Source: Xanthobacter flavus
GTDB lineage: Bacteria; Pseudomonadota; Alphaproteobacteria; Rhizobiales; Xanthobacteraceae
Direction: 5' to 3'
Assembly: GCF_017875275.1 (NCBI RefSeq)
Contig: NZ_JAGGML010000001.1
Coordinates: forward strand, 1,481,001 to 1,545,000
DNA length: 64,000 nt
A program made the translations under genes and the position numbers. Below the pieces are notes generated by a model. That model saw only the letters and a list, made by a program, of their open reading frames with translations, was not told the DNA's origin and made no database searches. Shown in pieces: positions 31,724 through 41,505 of this stretch. Each line of letters begins with the position of its first letter. Within the stretch, counting starts at the first letter, position 1.

Positions 31724-33844
31724 TTAGGCCTTCTGCCAGTCTGCGAATGTCGTCCCCTCGGCGGCGAGCTGGGCGAGGAGCGGTGCGGGGTCGGAGCCGG
31801 TGCCGCCGGTGGCGTGGGCGGCTTCGACTTCGGCGAGGATGGCGGCGAGGCCGAGGGCGTCGGCGGCATGCATGGGGCCGCCCTTCAGGCGGGGGAAGCC
31901 GTAGCCGTTGACGAAGGCGAGGTCGATGTCGGACGGCCGCAGCGCGATGCCCTCTGCGAGGGCCTTGGCGCCTTCGTTCGCCATCACCGCCAGAAGCCGG
32001 AGCTGGATCTCTTCGGGGGTGAAGGATCGCGGCTGAATGCCTTTGGCGGCGCGGGCTTGCGCGATGATCTGCGTGACGGCTGGGTCGGGCGTGCGGTTGC
32101 CGTTTGCGTCGTAGGCGTACCAACCGGCCTGGGTCTTTCGGCCGAGACGCCCCGCTTCCACCAATTGATCGGCGATATCCACGTAGCGCTCGGCGGGGTC
32201 GCGCGTCGCCGCCCGGCGCTTCCTCATGGCGTAGGCGATGTCGAGGCCGGACATGTCCGACACCGCGAAGATGCCCATGGCGAAGCCGAAGGCCTCCAGC
32301 GCCGCATCCACCTGTTCGGGGCTGGCCCCGTCCTCCACCAGATATTCCGCGTGGCGCCGGTAGACCGCATAGATGCGGTTGCCGATGAAGCCGTCGCAAT
32401 TGCCCGCCACCACCGGCTGCTTGCCCATCTTCTTTGCCAGCGCGAGGGCGGTCGCCAGCACATCCGGCGCGGTATGGGTGGCTTTCACCACCTCCAGCAG
32501 CTTCATGATGTTGGCCGGGGCGAAGAAGTGCAGGCCCACCACATCCTGCGGCCGGGCGGTGGCGGCGGCGATGGCATCGAGGTCGAGATAGGAGGTGTTG
32601 GTGGCGAGCACCGCGCCCGGCTTTGCCACCGCATCGAGGCGGAGGAAGATGTCGGTCTTGACGGCCATGTCCTCGAACGCGGCCTCGACGATGAGGTCGG
32701 CTTCGGACAGCGCCGCATAGTCGGATGCGGGCGCGAGGCGGGCGAGGCGCTCGGCCTTCTGCGCCTCGGTGATGCGGCTGCTCTTCACCTGCCGGGCGTA
32801 AAGCCCGTCGATGCGCGCGACGCCGGCCTGGGCGGCCTCGTCATCCCGCTCCACGAGGATCACCGGGTAACCTGCATCCAGCAGCGCCACGGCAATGCCC
32901 GCGCCCATGGTGCCGGCGCCGATGACGGCGGTCGAGGAGACCGGGCGTGCCTTCGCCCCCTCCAGCCCCGGCACCTTCACCGCCTCCCGCTCGGCGAGGA
33001 AGAGATGGCGCAGGGCTTTCGCTTCCGGGCTCTCGCGCAAGGCGAGGAACGCCGCGCGCTCGGCAGCGAGGCCGGCGGCGAAGTCGCCCGCCCGCGCGGC
33101 CTTGATGACGCGGATCGCCTCGGCGATGGCGGGCACGCCCTTGGCCCCCTTCAGCGCCTTGGCGGTCGCGGCCTCCTCCTCGCCAATATCGCCCGCCGGC
33201 ACCGGCATCGCCGAGAGCCGGCGCTTCGCGACCGTCGGCGCGCGGGCGATGGCTTCGGCGAGGAGATCGCCCTCCACCACCGCATCCATGAGGCCCAGCG
33301 CCAGCGCCTCGCCGGCCTTCAGCACCCGCCCCTCGCACACCAGCGCGATGGCCTGCGCGACCCCCACCAGCCGCACCAGCCGCTGGGTCCCGCCGGCACC
33401 GGGGATGATGCCGAGCCTTGTCTCGGTGAGCCCGACCAGCGCCTTCGTCGAACCGAGCCTGAGATCGCAGGCCAGTGCGATCTCGCAGCCGCCGCCCAGC
33501 GCCGCGCCATCCAGCGCCGCGACCACGGGCTTGGTTGAGGCATCGATCGCGCCCACCACCTCGGGCAAAAACGGCTCATCCGGCGGCAGCGCCATCTCAC
33601 GCAGGTCCGCCCCGGCGATGAAGCGTCCCGGACCGCCGCTCAGGACGATGGCGGAGACGGCGGGGTCGGCATTCAGCGCGCGCACCGCATCCAGCAGACC
33701 CTGACGCACGCCGCGAGACAGCGCGTTCACCGGAGCATGGTCGATGTGAATGACAGCAACAGGACCGTGACGGGTGATCGTGACGGGGGAAGCTCCCTCA
33801 TGCGCGGGCACGCCGCGCGGAGGCACGGGCCGATGGTCGGTCAT
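31724..33844 (-). CDS. Fused enoyl-CoA hydratase / 3-hydroxyacyl-CoA dehydrogenase (FadB/FadJ-like)
   Basis: A 706-residue bifunctional beta-oxidation enzyme. The N-terminal crotonase (residues about 20-190) has GGPGRFIAGADLREM and LGIIPGAGGTQRLVR with the catalytic Glu position. The dehydrogenase starts at VIGAGTMGAGIAVALLDAGY (about residue 305), with LVERD closing the NAD site and HFFAPANIMKLLEVV further on. Two C-terminal 3HCDH domains follow. Length and order match the monofunctional-operon FadJ/PaaC-type fusion. It is a single-gene unit with operator-like site F upstream, so it is likely part of the TetR regulon. Confidence 0.88.
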   Translation of the reverse strand: MTDHRPVPPRGVPAHEGASPVTITRHGPVAVIHIDHAPVNALSRGVRQGLLDAVRALNADPAVSAIVLSGGPGRFIAGADLREMALPPDEPFLPEVVGAIDASTKPVVAALDGAALGGGCEIALACDLRLGSTKALVGLTETRLGIIPGAGGTQRLVRLVGVAQAIALVCEGRVLKAGEALALGLMDAVVEGDLLAEAIARAPTVAKRRLSAMPVPAGDIGEEEAATAKALKGAKGVPAIAEAIRVIKAARAGDFAAGLAAERAAFLALRESPEAKALRHLFLAEREAVKVPGLEGAKARPVSSTAVIGAGTMGAGIAVALLDAGYPVILVERDDEAAQAGVARIDGLYARQVKSSRITEAQKAERLARLAPASDYAALSEADLIVEAAFEDMAVKTDIFLRLDAVAKPGAVLATNTSYLDLDAIAAATARPQDVVGLHFFAPANIMKLLEVVKATHTAPDVLATALALAKKMGKQPVVAGNCDGFIGNRIYAVYRRHAEYLVEDGASPEQVDAALEAFGFAMGIFAVSDMSGLDIAYAMRKRRAATRDPAERYVDIADQLVEAGRLGRKTQAGWYAYDANGNRTPDPAVTQIIAQARAAKGIQPRSFTPEEIQLRLLAVMANEGAKALAEGIALRPSDIDLAFVNGYGFPRLKGGPMHAADALGLAAILAEVEAAHATGGTGSDPAPLLAQLAAEGTTFADWQKA

Positions 33845-33904
33845 GGTTCGCTCCAGAGGGGGGGAGGCCAGATCAACCGCAGGGCGCGGCTGGAATTTAT
33901 AGAC

Positions 33905-33918
33905 TAATCGATCGATCT
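33905..33918. promoter_or_regulatory. Candidate TetR operator F (FadB-like promoter)
   Basis: TAATCGATCGATCT matches AGAYCGNNCGRTCT at 12 of 14 positions, inside the AT-rich run ATAGACTAATCGATCGATCT, 60 bases upstream of the dehydrogenase start. Confidence 0.5.
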
Positions 33919-33955
33919 ATTAATTCCAAGTCCAGGTCACGCGAGCGCTTTGGTC

Positions 33956-36503
33956 TCATTTACAGCTGTAGCGCCCCCCCGGATCATTGCCCGACGATGC
34001 CAGCTCTATCGACGGGCTGCTGAGCGCGCCCGTCACGGTGAAGCTGTGCCCGGCCGGCCCCTCGGGCGCGTTGAGCGGCCGGGGCGCCACGCGCAGGTCG
34101 ATGCGATTGCGCACGAGGTCGACCGTCCCTCGGGCGAGCGCCTGCACATTCTCCGTATTCACGACGATGACCGGATTGGTGCGGCCGACACCCTTGTGGA
34201 ACACCAGGGGCACCTTGGCACAGCGCATCACGCTCTCGCCCTTCTGGACCGACGAGGTGAAGATGCCCGCGATAATGCCGACACCGGCGAGATCAAGCAG
34301 GCCAGTGCCGATGCGGCCGCTGCCCACGCGGCCGGTGAGCGTGCCGGCGAGGGTGGCGAGAGGATCGGCGGCATCCATCCGCGCGGTGAGATTGAAGACG
34401 ATCTGCAGGGTGCCGGACACCGAGATGGCCGAGCCGCGCCCAAGCACGGAGGACAGCGGCCAGCCCTGTCCCGACCCCTTGGCGCGCATGACGGAGCGGC
34501 CCTCGCTCGCCACGACGCCGGTGATCACGCCACCCCGGTAGCCGATGCGCATCGGGTCCACCCTCAGGCTGCCGTCTTTCACCGCGAGACGCGCCTGAAC
34601 GCCGGTGGCGCTGTCGCCGCCGCCCTGGAGACGCGTGGCGGTAATGCTCACGTCCGCATCCGTGGTGCCGATCAAGGTCGAGCTGGCTGCCGCCATCCCG
34701 CTCGCGGGCGCCCACCACCCGCACGGTCTTGGGGCGCCGCTGGCCCGCCGGCCGAAGGAACGAGATGAGTTCGTCCGCATAGACCATCGGGGAGCTGATG
34801 GTGCCCTTCACCAACGAGCGTCCCCCGGGGGCGGCAAGGCTGGAGAGGGTTCCGTTGATGCGTGTGCGCCCGATGTCGGTGCGGCCCTCCATCGTCAGGG
34901 CGTCGGTGTTGCCGCTGAGGCGCCCCTCGAACCCCAGCTGCCCCCGGAAGTTGGATGCTTCCCCCAAAGCAGCTGCGAAGGCGGAATAGTTGGGCACCTT
35001 GAGGCGCGCATCCACCTGGGTGGTGGCCGCCACGCCGGGCTTGCCGAGCTCGTCCAGCACGAGAGCGAGATCGGCGGAGATCAGGTCGCTGCCGTCTATG
35101 CGGGCCGCGAAGGAATCCACCCCGAGGCCGTCCCCGGCGTCCGACAGGGACAGGCTGCCGACGATACGGCCGAGCCTGTCCTGGGCCTCAGCGGGCAAGG
35201 AAAGAACGCTGGCCACGGGAATGTCGATGCTGCCCGCCAGTTCGACGCCGGCAAGGCCGAGGACGTCATCCACATTGCCCTCAAGCTGGGCGATGGGCCG
35301 ATCCGGGGGGCCGGCGCGCACAGATAGGCCCCGGAAGGCCACGTGACCTTCCGGGTCACGGGCGACCGAGCGCACGCGGATGGGGCCGATCTCGCGCAGG
35401 CTCTGGTCGAACGCATTGGTGGAGATGAGCGCCTCGTCCAGCATCATGCCTTCGGCACGGCTGTGGAAGGTGCCCGTCAGGCGGGTCACGACGATCTCGC
35501 GGAGGGAGACGGCGGGCGGCGCGTCCGTCTTGAGATCGGCGACCGCCTTCAGCTCGGCGCCGGCGAGGGTTTCGAGGTCGTCGGCCTGCCCTGTGACTGA
35601 AATCCTTTGGCCCTCGGCCAAATTGAGGACGAGATCCAGATCGTGAAAGCTGGCGTGGTCCGGCTCGACCTTGAGGCGCACGGCGATTTGGCCGGTCCCG
35701 TCAATGGTCGGCGCGATCCCGGCGAGGGTGAGCACCTTGGCGAGGCTGCCGGCATCGGCATGCAGCCGCATTGAAAGGCCGTGATCGAAGCGCTTGGTCG
35801 GCGCGCGCACATCGAGACGGGCCGAGAGGCCCCGGGCGTCGGCCTCGCCGGCGGTCGCGAGCGTGATCTGCGCGCCATAGGGGCGCTCCCGCTCCTCTTT
35901 CTCCACATCGATGTCGAAGGCAAATGCGAGGGTCAACGCCTGGCCGTTCAACGCCGCGTCGGCGACGAGCACGTTGCGCCCCGTCTCGATCGCGCTCTTC
36001 AGGTTCGACACCTTCAGTTCGAACAGCCAGCCGTTCATTGGATCGGTGAAGCGCATCACCGTGTCGCGGATCGAAAGGTGGGGCAGCAACGAGAGCACGT
36101 GGATGGGAGATGCCAGCAACGATCCGGGGCGGGCCTTCAGGCCGGCGTCGAACGGCAGGTCGAAATCGCCACCCCCGACCTCGAGGCCGTAGCGCAGGCG
36201 ACCGGCGAGCAGTTGCGCATAGCGCGAAATGGAGACGGTGAGGCGGTCGATGCGCGCGTTGGCGCCATCGGCACCGCGGGCCTCCACGCCGTCCATGTCC
36301 ACCGACACGCGAGGCCAAAGGCTAACGGCGACGGCTCCTGTCACTCGGACCGGCTCGCCCCAAAGCTGGGTCAGCCCCTCTTCCGCCAGCGCCCGGCGCG
36401 CGCCCTCCGCCTGCGGAAGGTTGACCGCGAGCACCAGCGCGAGGATCGCGACACACGCCAGCGCCAGCAGGACCGCGACTGCCCGCAGCGCAAAGCGAAC
36501 CAT
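33956..36503 (-). pseudogene. AsmA-family protein, interrupted by a frameshift
   Basis: The first part (36503 to about 34700) has the AsmA start: a membrane anchor AVAVLLALACVAILALVLAV, then LTQLWGEPVRVTGAVAVSLWPRV quoted in part, and long beta-rich repeats. The frame then turns to nonsense after ELISFLRPAGQRRPKTVRVVG. The adjacent frame picks up at TLIGTTDADVSITATRLQGG and runs to 33956 with the usual AsmA C-terminus (SGTLQIVFNLTARM, VGSGRIGTGLLDL). One base gained or two lost between about 34680 and 34730 explain it; total length is 849 codons plus one base. ATG 36503 has GGAGG five bases upstream. It may be a true pseudogene or a sequencing error. Confidence 0.75.
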
Positions 36504-36597
36504 TTGCTCCTCCAGCTTGCCCCTGGCCGCGACGCGACCGCCTCGCGCGAGCATACCTATCGCAGCACCAGCAGGCCAATTCTGCCGCGCGCGTCCC

Positions 36598-37551
36598 TCA
36601 GTCCGACGCAGGCCCCGCGCGGCGCACGTTGGCGATGGTCTGGCCGATGAGGCGTTCCAGCGTCTCCGCCACGATGCGGCCCACGCGCGTCAGCGGCTTG
36701 CGCCCGTCGATGGCGATGGACACCATCTGCGGCTCGGCGCCCTTGTCGCGCACGGGCCGGAACACCAGCGTGCCGGCAATCAGCTCCGGCGCCGCGTCCA
36801 GTTCGGAGGTGAACGCAACGTAGCCCTCCTCGCGGGCGAGGATCTTCACCAGTTGCAGCGAATTGGTCTCCAGCGTCTTGCGCTCCTGCGTGAACAGCCA
36901 GCCGTGCCGTGCCTCCAGATAGCGGCGGATCATCAAGGCGCGGCTTTGCAGCACAATGGGATGGGCCACCACCTCCTGCAGGCTGATGGAGCCGCGCCGC
37001 GCGAGCGGATGGTCCGGCGCGATCACGCAGCCGAACGGCAGCTCCGCCGACCACAACACATGGATGTCGCGCCGGGGCGACAGGTTGAAGATCGCGGCGA
37101 TGTCCGCATCCCCGGCCGTCAGGGCGGCGACGGCGGCATCCGTGCTCGCCACCTCCACGTCCAACGAGATGCGCGGATGGCGGACGTCGAGATCGGCGAT
37201 GAGGGCGGGCAGGATGCCGTTGACGTGGCTGTCCATGGCCATCACCCGCACATGGCCCTGATCCACCCCCTGAAGCTGGCGCAGCTCGGCGGCGGTGCGC
37301 CGCTCGTCCGCCATCCATCGGCGGGCGAGGGTGACGAGGGCATCCCCGGCGGGAGTGAGGCGCATGCCCTTTGCCACCCGCTCGAACAGGGGGACGCCCA
37401 GCGTCTCCTCCAGTTGCAGCACCTGCCGGTTGATGGCCGAGGCGGCGACGTTGAGATCCTTCGCGGCGCGCTGGATCGAGCCGGAGCGGGCCACCTGCTC
37501 GGCATAGCGCAGGGCGGCGGGAACGAGGGATGCCGGCACCACTGCCTCCAT
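36598..37551 (-). CDS. LysR-family transcriptional regulator
   Basis: A 317-residue LTTR. The N-terminal helix-turn-helix contains ARSGSIQRAAKDLNVAASAINRQVLQLEETLG, seen here in pieces, and the co-inducer domain follows. ATG 37551 lies within a perfect palindrome with the ATAC-N9-GTAT form of LysR boxes, so the protein probably controls its own translation start region and the divergent importer operon at 37674. The function of the neighbours suggests a purine- or amine-derived inducer (inference). Confidence 0.87.
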   Translation of the reverse strand: MEAVVPASLVPAALRYAEQVARSGSIQRAAKDLNVAASAINRQVLQLEETLGVPLFERVAKGMRLTPAGDALVTLARRWMADERRTAAELRQLQGVDQGHVRVMAMDSHVNGILPALIADLDVRHPRISLDVEVASTDAAVAALTAGDADIAAIFNLSPRRDIHVLWSAELPFGCVIAPDHPLARRGSISLQEVVAHPIVLQSRALMIRRYLEARHGWLFTQERKTLETNSLQLVKILAREEGYVAFTSELDAAPELIAGTLVFRPVRDKGAEPQMVSIAIDGRKPLTRVGRIVAETLERLIGQTIANVRRAGPASD

Positions 37552-37569
37552 ACGCAATCTGCGTATGGA
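37547..37569. promoter_or_regulatory. Candidate LysR operator overlapping the regulator start codon
   Basis: TCCATACGCA (37547-37556) and TGCGTATGGA (37560-37569) are exact inverted repeats with a 3-base spacer. The centre ATAC-N9-GTAT is the classical T-N11-A LTTR box. It covers the LysR ATG and lies about 105 bases upstream of the divergent ABC operon. Confidence 0.65.
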
Positions 37570-37673
37570 AAAGTATCAAATCTGCGATGGACGGCAATGG
37601 CTCGCACGGCGACACTCCTGATGTCGCGGGCGATGGGGCGTCCCGATCAGACTGCACCCTTGAGGCTTCAAAC

Positions 37674-38780
37674 ATGAGCCAGTCCGCCGGACACGCGCTG
37701 ACGCTGAGGGGGATTTCCCACGCGTTCGGGCAGGTGGTGGCCGCGAACGCCGTCGATCTCGACATCCGCCCCGGGGAACTCGTCTCGCTGCTTGGCCCCT
37801 CGGGCTGCGGCAAGACCACCCTCCTCAAGATCATCGCCGGCTTCCTGCGCCAGACCTCCGGCGACGTGCTGGTGGACGGTGCCTCCATCTCCCATCTGCC
37901 CACCAACCGGCGGCGCATCGGCATCGTGTTCCAGAACTATGCCCTGTTCCCGCACATGAGCGTGGCGCAGAACATCGCCTACGGCCCCATCGCCGCCGGC
38001 CGGCCCAAGGCGGAGACGGACTCGGTCGTCACCGAGATGCTGGACGTGGTGCAGATGGCCGCGTTCCGCGACCGGCTACCGCGCGAGCTTTCCGGCGGCC
38101 AGCAGCAGCGCGTGGCCCTCGCCCGCTGCCTCGCCATCCGCCCGCGCATCCTGCTGCTGGATGAGCCGTTCAGCGCCCTCGACAAGAATCTGCGCCTGGA
38201 CATGCAGATCGAGATCAAGCGGCTCCAGCGCCAGTCGGGCATCACCACGGTGATGGTGACCCACGATCAGGAGGAGGCGCTCAGCATGTCCGACCGGATC
38301 GCCGTACTCTCCCGCGGCAACCTCGAGCAGTTCGCCCCGCCGGCCGACATCTACGACCGGCCGGCCTCCCTCTTCGTGAACACCTTCGTCGGCACCGCCA
38401 ACCTGCTCAGGGCCACAGTGGCCGGCACGTCCGCCAACGGAACTGCCGTACGCCTCGTGGACAGCATCGTCATCGAGACCGGGCGCGAGACATCGCTGCC
38501 CGTTGGCGCCCCCGTCCTCGTCGCGGTGCGCCCCGAGGGCCTTCGCGTGAGCGCCGCAGGCGGCGTGGACGCCATCGCCGCCGAGATCACCGCCGTCATG
38601 CCCATCGGCCCCGCGCTCATCTACGAGGCGCGGCTCATGGACGGCTCGTCGGTGAAGGTGGTGCAGGAGCGCGAGGCCAATGCCCCGCTCGAAGGCGCCG
38701 TCTTCCTCGAGTTCAAGCCCAACCGCATCACCGGACTGTTCCCGGACCCGTCTGGCGACACCCACAAGAAGGGGAATTGA
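37674..38780 (+). CDS. ABC transporter ATP-binding protein (PotA-like)
   Basis: A 368-residue ATPase with Walker A GPSGCGKTTLL, signature LSGGQQQRVALARCL, Walker B ILLLDEPFSALD and a C-terminal TOBE-like regulatory domain from about residue 250. This is the spermidine/putrescine/iron type. ATG 37674 lies 123 bases from the LysR start. It is the first gene of ATPase, binding protein, two permeases, then urate-catabolism genes, so the ligand may be a purine derivative or ureide; polyamines are the family default. Confidence 0.87.
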   Translation: MSQSAGHALTLRGISHAFGQVVAANAVDLDIRPGELVSLLGPSGCGKTTLLKIIAGFLRQTSGDVLVDGASISHLPTNRRRIGIVFQNYALFPHMSVAQNIAYGPIAAGRPKAETDSVVTEMLDVVQMAAFRDRLPRELSGGQQQRVALARCLAIRPRILLLDEPFSALDKNLRLDMQIEIKRLQRQSGITTVMVTHDQEEALSMSDRIAVLSRGNLEQFAPPADIYDRPASLFVNTFVGTANLLRATVAGTSANGTAVRLVDSIVIETGRETSLPVGAPVLVAVRPEGLRVSAAGGVDAIAAEITAVMPIGPALIYEARLMDGSSVKVVQEREANAPLEGAVFLEFKPNRITGLFPDPSGDTHKKGN

Positions 38781-38782
38781 GC

Positions 38783-39832
38783 ATGACGTTCGAAATGTCC
38801 CGGCGAGGGTTCCTCGCCTCCGCCGCCGCTGCCGCTGCCGGCCTCGCGCTCTCCCCGCGCGGTGCGTTCGCAGCGGACGAACTGGTGGCTGCCACCTTCG
38901 GCGGCACCTGGGCCAATGTGCAGAAGCAGATCCTCCCGCCCTATTTCGTCAAGCGCACCGGGGCGAGCGTGGTGCAGTCGCCCATGCTGGCGACCGAGCA
39001 GATCGCCAAGCTGACCGCCGCCAAGGGCAACCAGCCGCCGTTCGACGTCGCCATGCTGGACGAAGGCCCGGCGCTGGAAGCCATCGATGCCGGCCTCATC
39101 GCCAAATACGATCCGGCCAAGTCGCCGAACTTCGCAGCGCTGAACCCGAAGTTCCAGGGCACGTTCGGCCCGGCCATCACCATGCAGGCCATCGGCATTG
39201 CCTACAATCCGAAGACGGTGAAGACCCCGCCCACCTCCTGGGAGGACCTCTGGAAGCCGGAATACAAGGGCCGGGTGGGCATCACCTCGCTGGCCTCCAC
39301 CCTCGGCCTCGCCTTCCTGCTCGACATCAACCGGCTGGCCGGGGGAACCGAGGCGAACATGGAGCCGGGCTTCAAGAAGCTGAAGACGCTGCTGCCGAAC
39401 CTCGCCGCCGTCTCCGCCAATTTCGGCGCCCACGGGGCGTTGTTCCAGCAGGGCGAGATCGACATCGGCGTGCAGAACTTCAATTTCGCCGAGGAGCTGA
39501 AGGCCAAGGGCGTGCCCATCGAGTTCGTCCGCGTCGATACCGGCACCCCGGCCTGGAAGACCACCATGCACATCGTCGCCGGCGCGCTGAAGCCGGAGCT
39601 GGCCTATGCCTATGTGGACAGCCAGATCTCGCCCGAGGTGCAGAGCGAGATGCAGAAGTCGCCCTGGAACGTGATCCCCACCTCCAGCAAGGTGCCCTAC
39701 GCCGGGCTGGTGGCGGAGAAGATCGCCAAGACCCCCACCGACCTCGACAAGATGGTGTTCTTCGACTGGGCCAAGGTGAACCAGAACCGCGCCGCCTGGA
39801 CCCAGCAGTTCAACCGCGACATCCGGGCGTGA
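38783..39832 (+). CDS. ABC transporter substrate-binding protein (PotD/Fbp-like)
   Basis: A 349-residue periplasmic binding protein. The N-terminus SRRGFLASAAAAAAGLALSP is a Tat signal, with cleavage likely after AFA. The mature start, ADELVAATFGGTWANVQKQI, matches the spermidine/putrescine-type class. ATG 38783 has AAGGGGAA upstream; a TTG at 38777 overlapping the ATPase stop is less likely. The ligand is not known. Confidence 0.86.
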   Translation: MTFEMSRRGFLASAAAAAAGLALSPRGAFAADELVAATFGGTWANVQKQILPPYFVKRTGASVVQSPMLATEQIAKLTAAKGNQPPFDVAMLDEGPALEAIDAGLIAKYDPAKSPNFAALNPKFQGTFGPAITMQAIGIAYNPKTVKTPPTSWEDLWKPEYKGRVGITSLASTLGLAFLLDINRLAGGTEANMEPGFKKLKTLLPNLAAVSANFGAHGALFQQGEIDIGVQNFNFAEELKAKGVPIEFVRVDTGTPAWKTTMHIVAGALKPELAYAYVDSQISPEVQSEMQKSPWNVIPTSSKVPYAGLVAEKIAKTPTDLDKMVFFDWAKVNQNRAAWTQQFNRDIRA

Positions 39833-39834
39833 CC

Positions 39835-40692
39835 ATGGCGGGCGCCCATCACTCCAAACCAAGAGACTGGGCGCTCGCGCTGCCGCTTGCGGCCTTCTTC
39901 GCGCTGTTCTTCGTCGCGCCGCTCGGCCTGCTCGTCGCCATCAGCTTCGAGACCGAGCGGCAGATGACCGGCACGCTGGGCCTTGCCCAATACGCCGCCT
40001 TCCTCACCGACGGCCTCAACCTCGCCGTGCTGCGCGACACCCTGCTGGTGGGCGCGAAGGCGACCCTTCTGTGCCTCCTGTTCGGCTATCCACTGGCCTG
40101 GCTCTCGACACGGGTCGCCGCCCGCTGGCAGGCCGTGCTGATCTTCCTCGTGGTGCTGCCCATCGTTACCAGCGTGGTGGTGCGCACCTTCGCGTGGATC
40201 GTCATCCTCGGCCGGCACGGCATCGTCAACGAGGCGATCCTCGCGCTCGGCCTCTCGGCGCAACCGCTCAAGCTTTTGTTCAGCGAGACCGGCGTCGTCA
40301 TCGTGCTGGCGCAGGTGCAGATGCCGCTCATGGTGTTGCCGCTCATCACCACGCTCCAGCGCATCGATCCCAATCTCGAGAGCGCCTCGCAGGCGCTGGG
40401 CGCGGGGGCGTGGCGCACCTTCTTCAAGGTCACGCTGCCGCTCTCCCTTCCCGGCATCATCGCCGGCACCATCCTCACCTACACGGCGAGCGTGACGGCC
40501 TTCGTCACCCAGTCGCTCATCGGCGGTTCCCGGCTGCTCTACATGCCCATGATGATCTTCCAGCAGGCCATGGATTTGCAGAACTGGCCCTTCGCCGCCG
40601 CCGTCTCGGTCATCTTCATGATTTCCGTGCTGCTCATCGTCGCCATGCTGGTGGCGCTCTCGCGCAGCCGCGCGGCCCGGCTCTACGGCTAG
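39835..40692 (+). CDS. ABC transporter permease (PotB-like)
   Basis: A 285-residue inner-membrane permease with six helices. The cytoplasmic coupling motif is ASQALGAGAWRTFFKVTLPLSLPG (EAA loop), quoted in part. The first helix is ALPLAAFFALFFVAPLGLLV. It starts three bases after the binding-protein stop, and a second permease follows after nine bases. Confidence 0.87.
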   Translation: MAGAHHSKPRDWALALPLAAFFALFFVAPLGLLVAISFETERQMTGTLGLAQYAAFLTDGLNLAVLRDTLLVGAKATLLCLLFGYPLAWLSTRVAARWQAVLIFLVVLPIVTSVVVRTFAWIVILGRHGIVNEAILALGLSAQPLKLLFSETGVVIVLAQVQMPLMVLPLITTLQRIDPNLESASQALGAGAWRTFFKVTLPLSLPGIIAGTILTYTASVTAFVTQSLIGGSRLLYMPMMIFQQAMDLQNWPFAAAVSVIFMISVLLIVAMLVALSRSRAARLYG

Positions 40693-40701
40693 GAGGACGC
40701 C

Positions 40702-41505
40702 ATGCTCCGCGACTGGCAGACCCTCTCCTTCAACACCGTGTTCGGCCTCCTTTCCCTCATCTCCGTCATCGTACTGGCGGGGCCGACGCTGGTCATCCTC
40801 ATCCTCTCCTTCACCGGGGAGGAGGCGCTGCACTTCCCGCCCGCCAGCTATTCGCTGCGCTGGTATGCGGCGCTGATCGACGCCAACGAATTGCAGGCCG
40901 CCCTGTGGGTGAGCCTGAAGGTGGCGGTCATCAGCGTCACCGCCTGCGTGGTGCTGGGGGTCGCCGCCGCACTCGGCATCGCTCGCAGCGAGGGCGCGGT
41001 GGCGCGGGGGCTGGAGACGCTGTTCCTGTCGCCGCTGATCCTGCCGGCGCTGGCCTTCGGCTTCGCGGCGCTGATGCTGTTCTCGATCCTGGGGATGCGG
41101 CCCTCGACGCTGACGCTCGCCATCGGCCATATCGTGGTGTGCGTGCCCTTCGTGCTGCGCACCACGCTCGCCAGCCTCGCCCAGCTCGATCCGGCCCTGC
41201 TCGACGCCTCGCGCAGCCTCGGCGCCTCGCGCGTGCATACGTTCCGGACGGTGACGCTGCCGCTCATCAGCCCCGGCGTCGCCTCGGGCGCCTTCATCGC
41301 CTTCATGGCCTCGTTCGACAACGTGCCGGTGTCGCTGTTCCTCCAGGATGCCCGCACGCAGGTGCTGCCCATCTATCTCTGGGACATCATCCAGAACCAG
41401 CTCGACAGCCGGGCCGCCTCCGCCTGCGGCGTCATCATCATCGCCACCGTGCTGATGATGGTGCTGATGGAGCGCGTCGCCGGCTTCTCACGCTTCATGA
41501 AATGA
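40702..41505 (+). CDS. ABC transporter permease (PotC-like)
   Basis: A 267-residue permease, partner of the previous one, with the EAA loop in ASRSLGASRVHTFRTVTLPL and about six membrane helices. RBS AGGAGG lies just upstream of ATG 40702. The stop overlaps the next gene (ATGA), which ties the transporter to the urate-pathway enzyme. Confidence 0.87.
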   Translation: MLRDWQTLSFNTVFGLLSLISVIVLAGPTLVILILSFTGEEALHFPPASYSLRWYAALIDANELQAALWVSLKVAVISVTACVVLGVAAALGIARSEGAVARGLETLFLSPLILPALAFGFAALMLFSILGMRPSTLTLAIGHIVVCVPFVLRTTLASLAQLDPALLDASRSLGASRVHTFRTVTLPLISPGVASGAFIAFMASFDNVPVSLFLQDARTQVLPIYLWDIIQNQLDSRAASACGVIIIATVLMMVLMERVAGFSRFMK

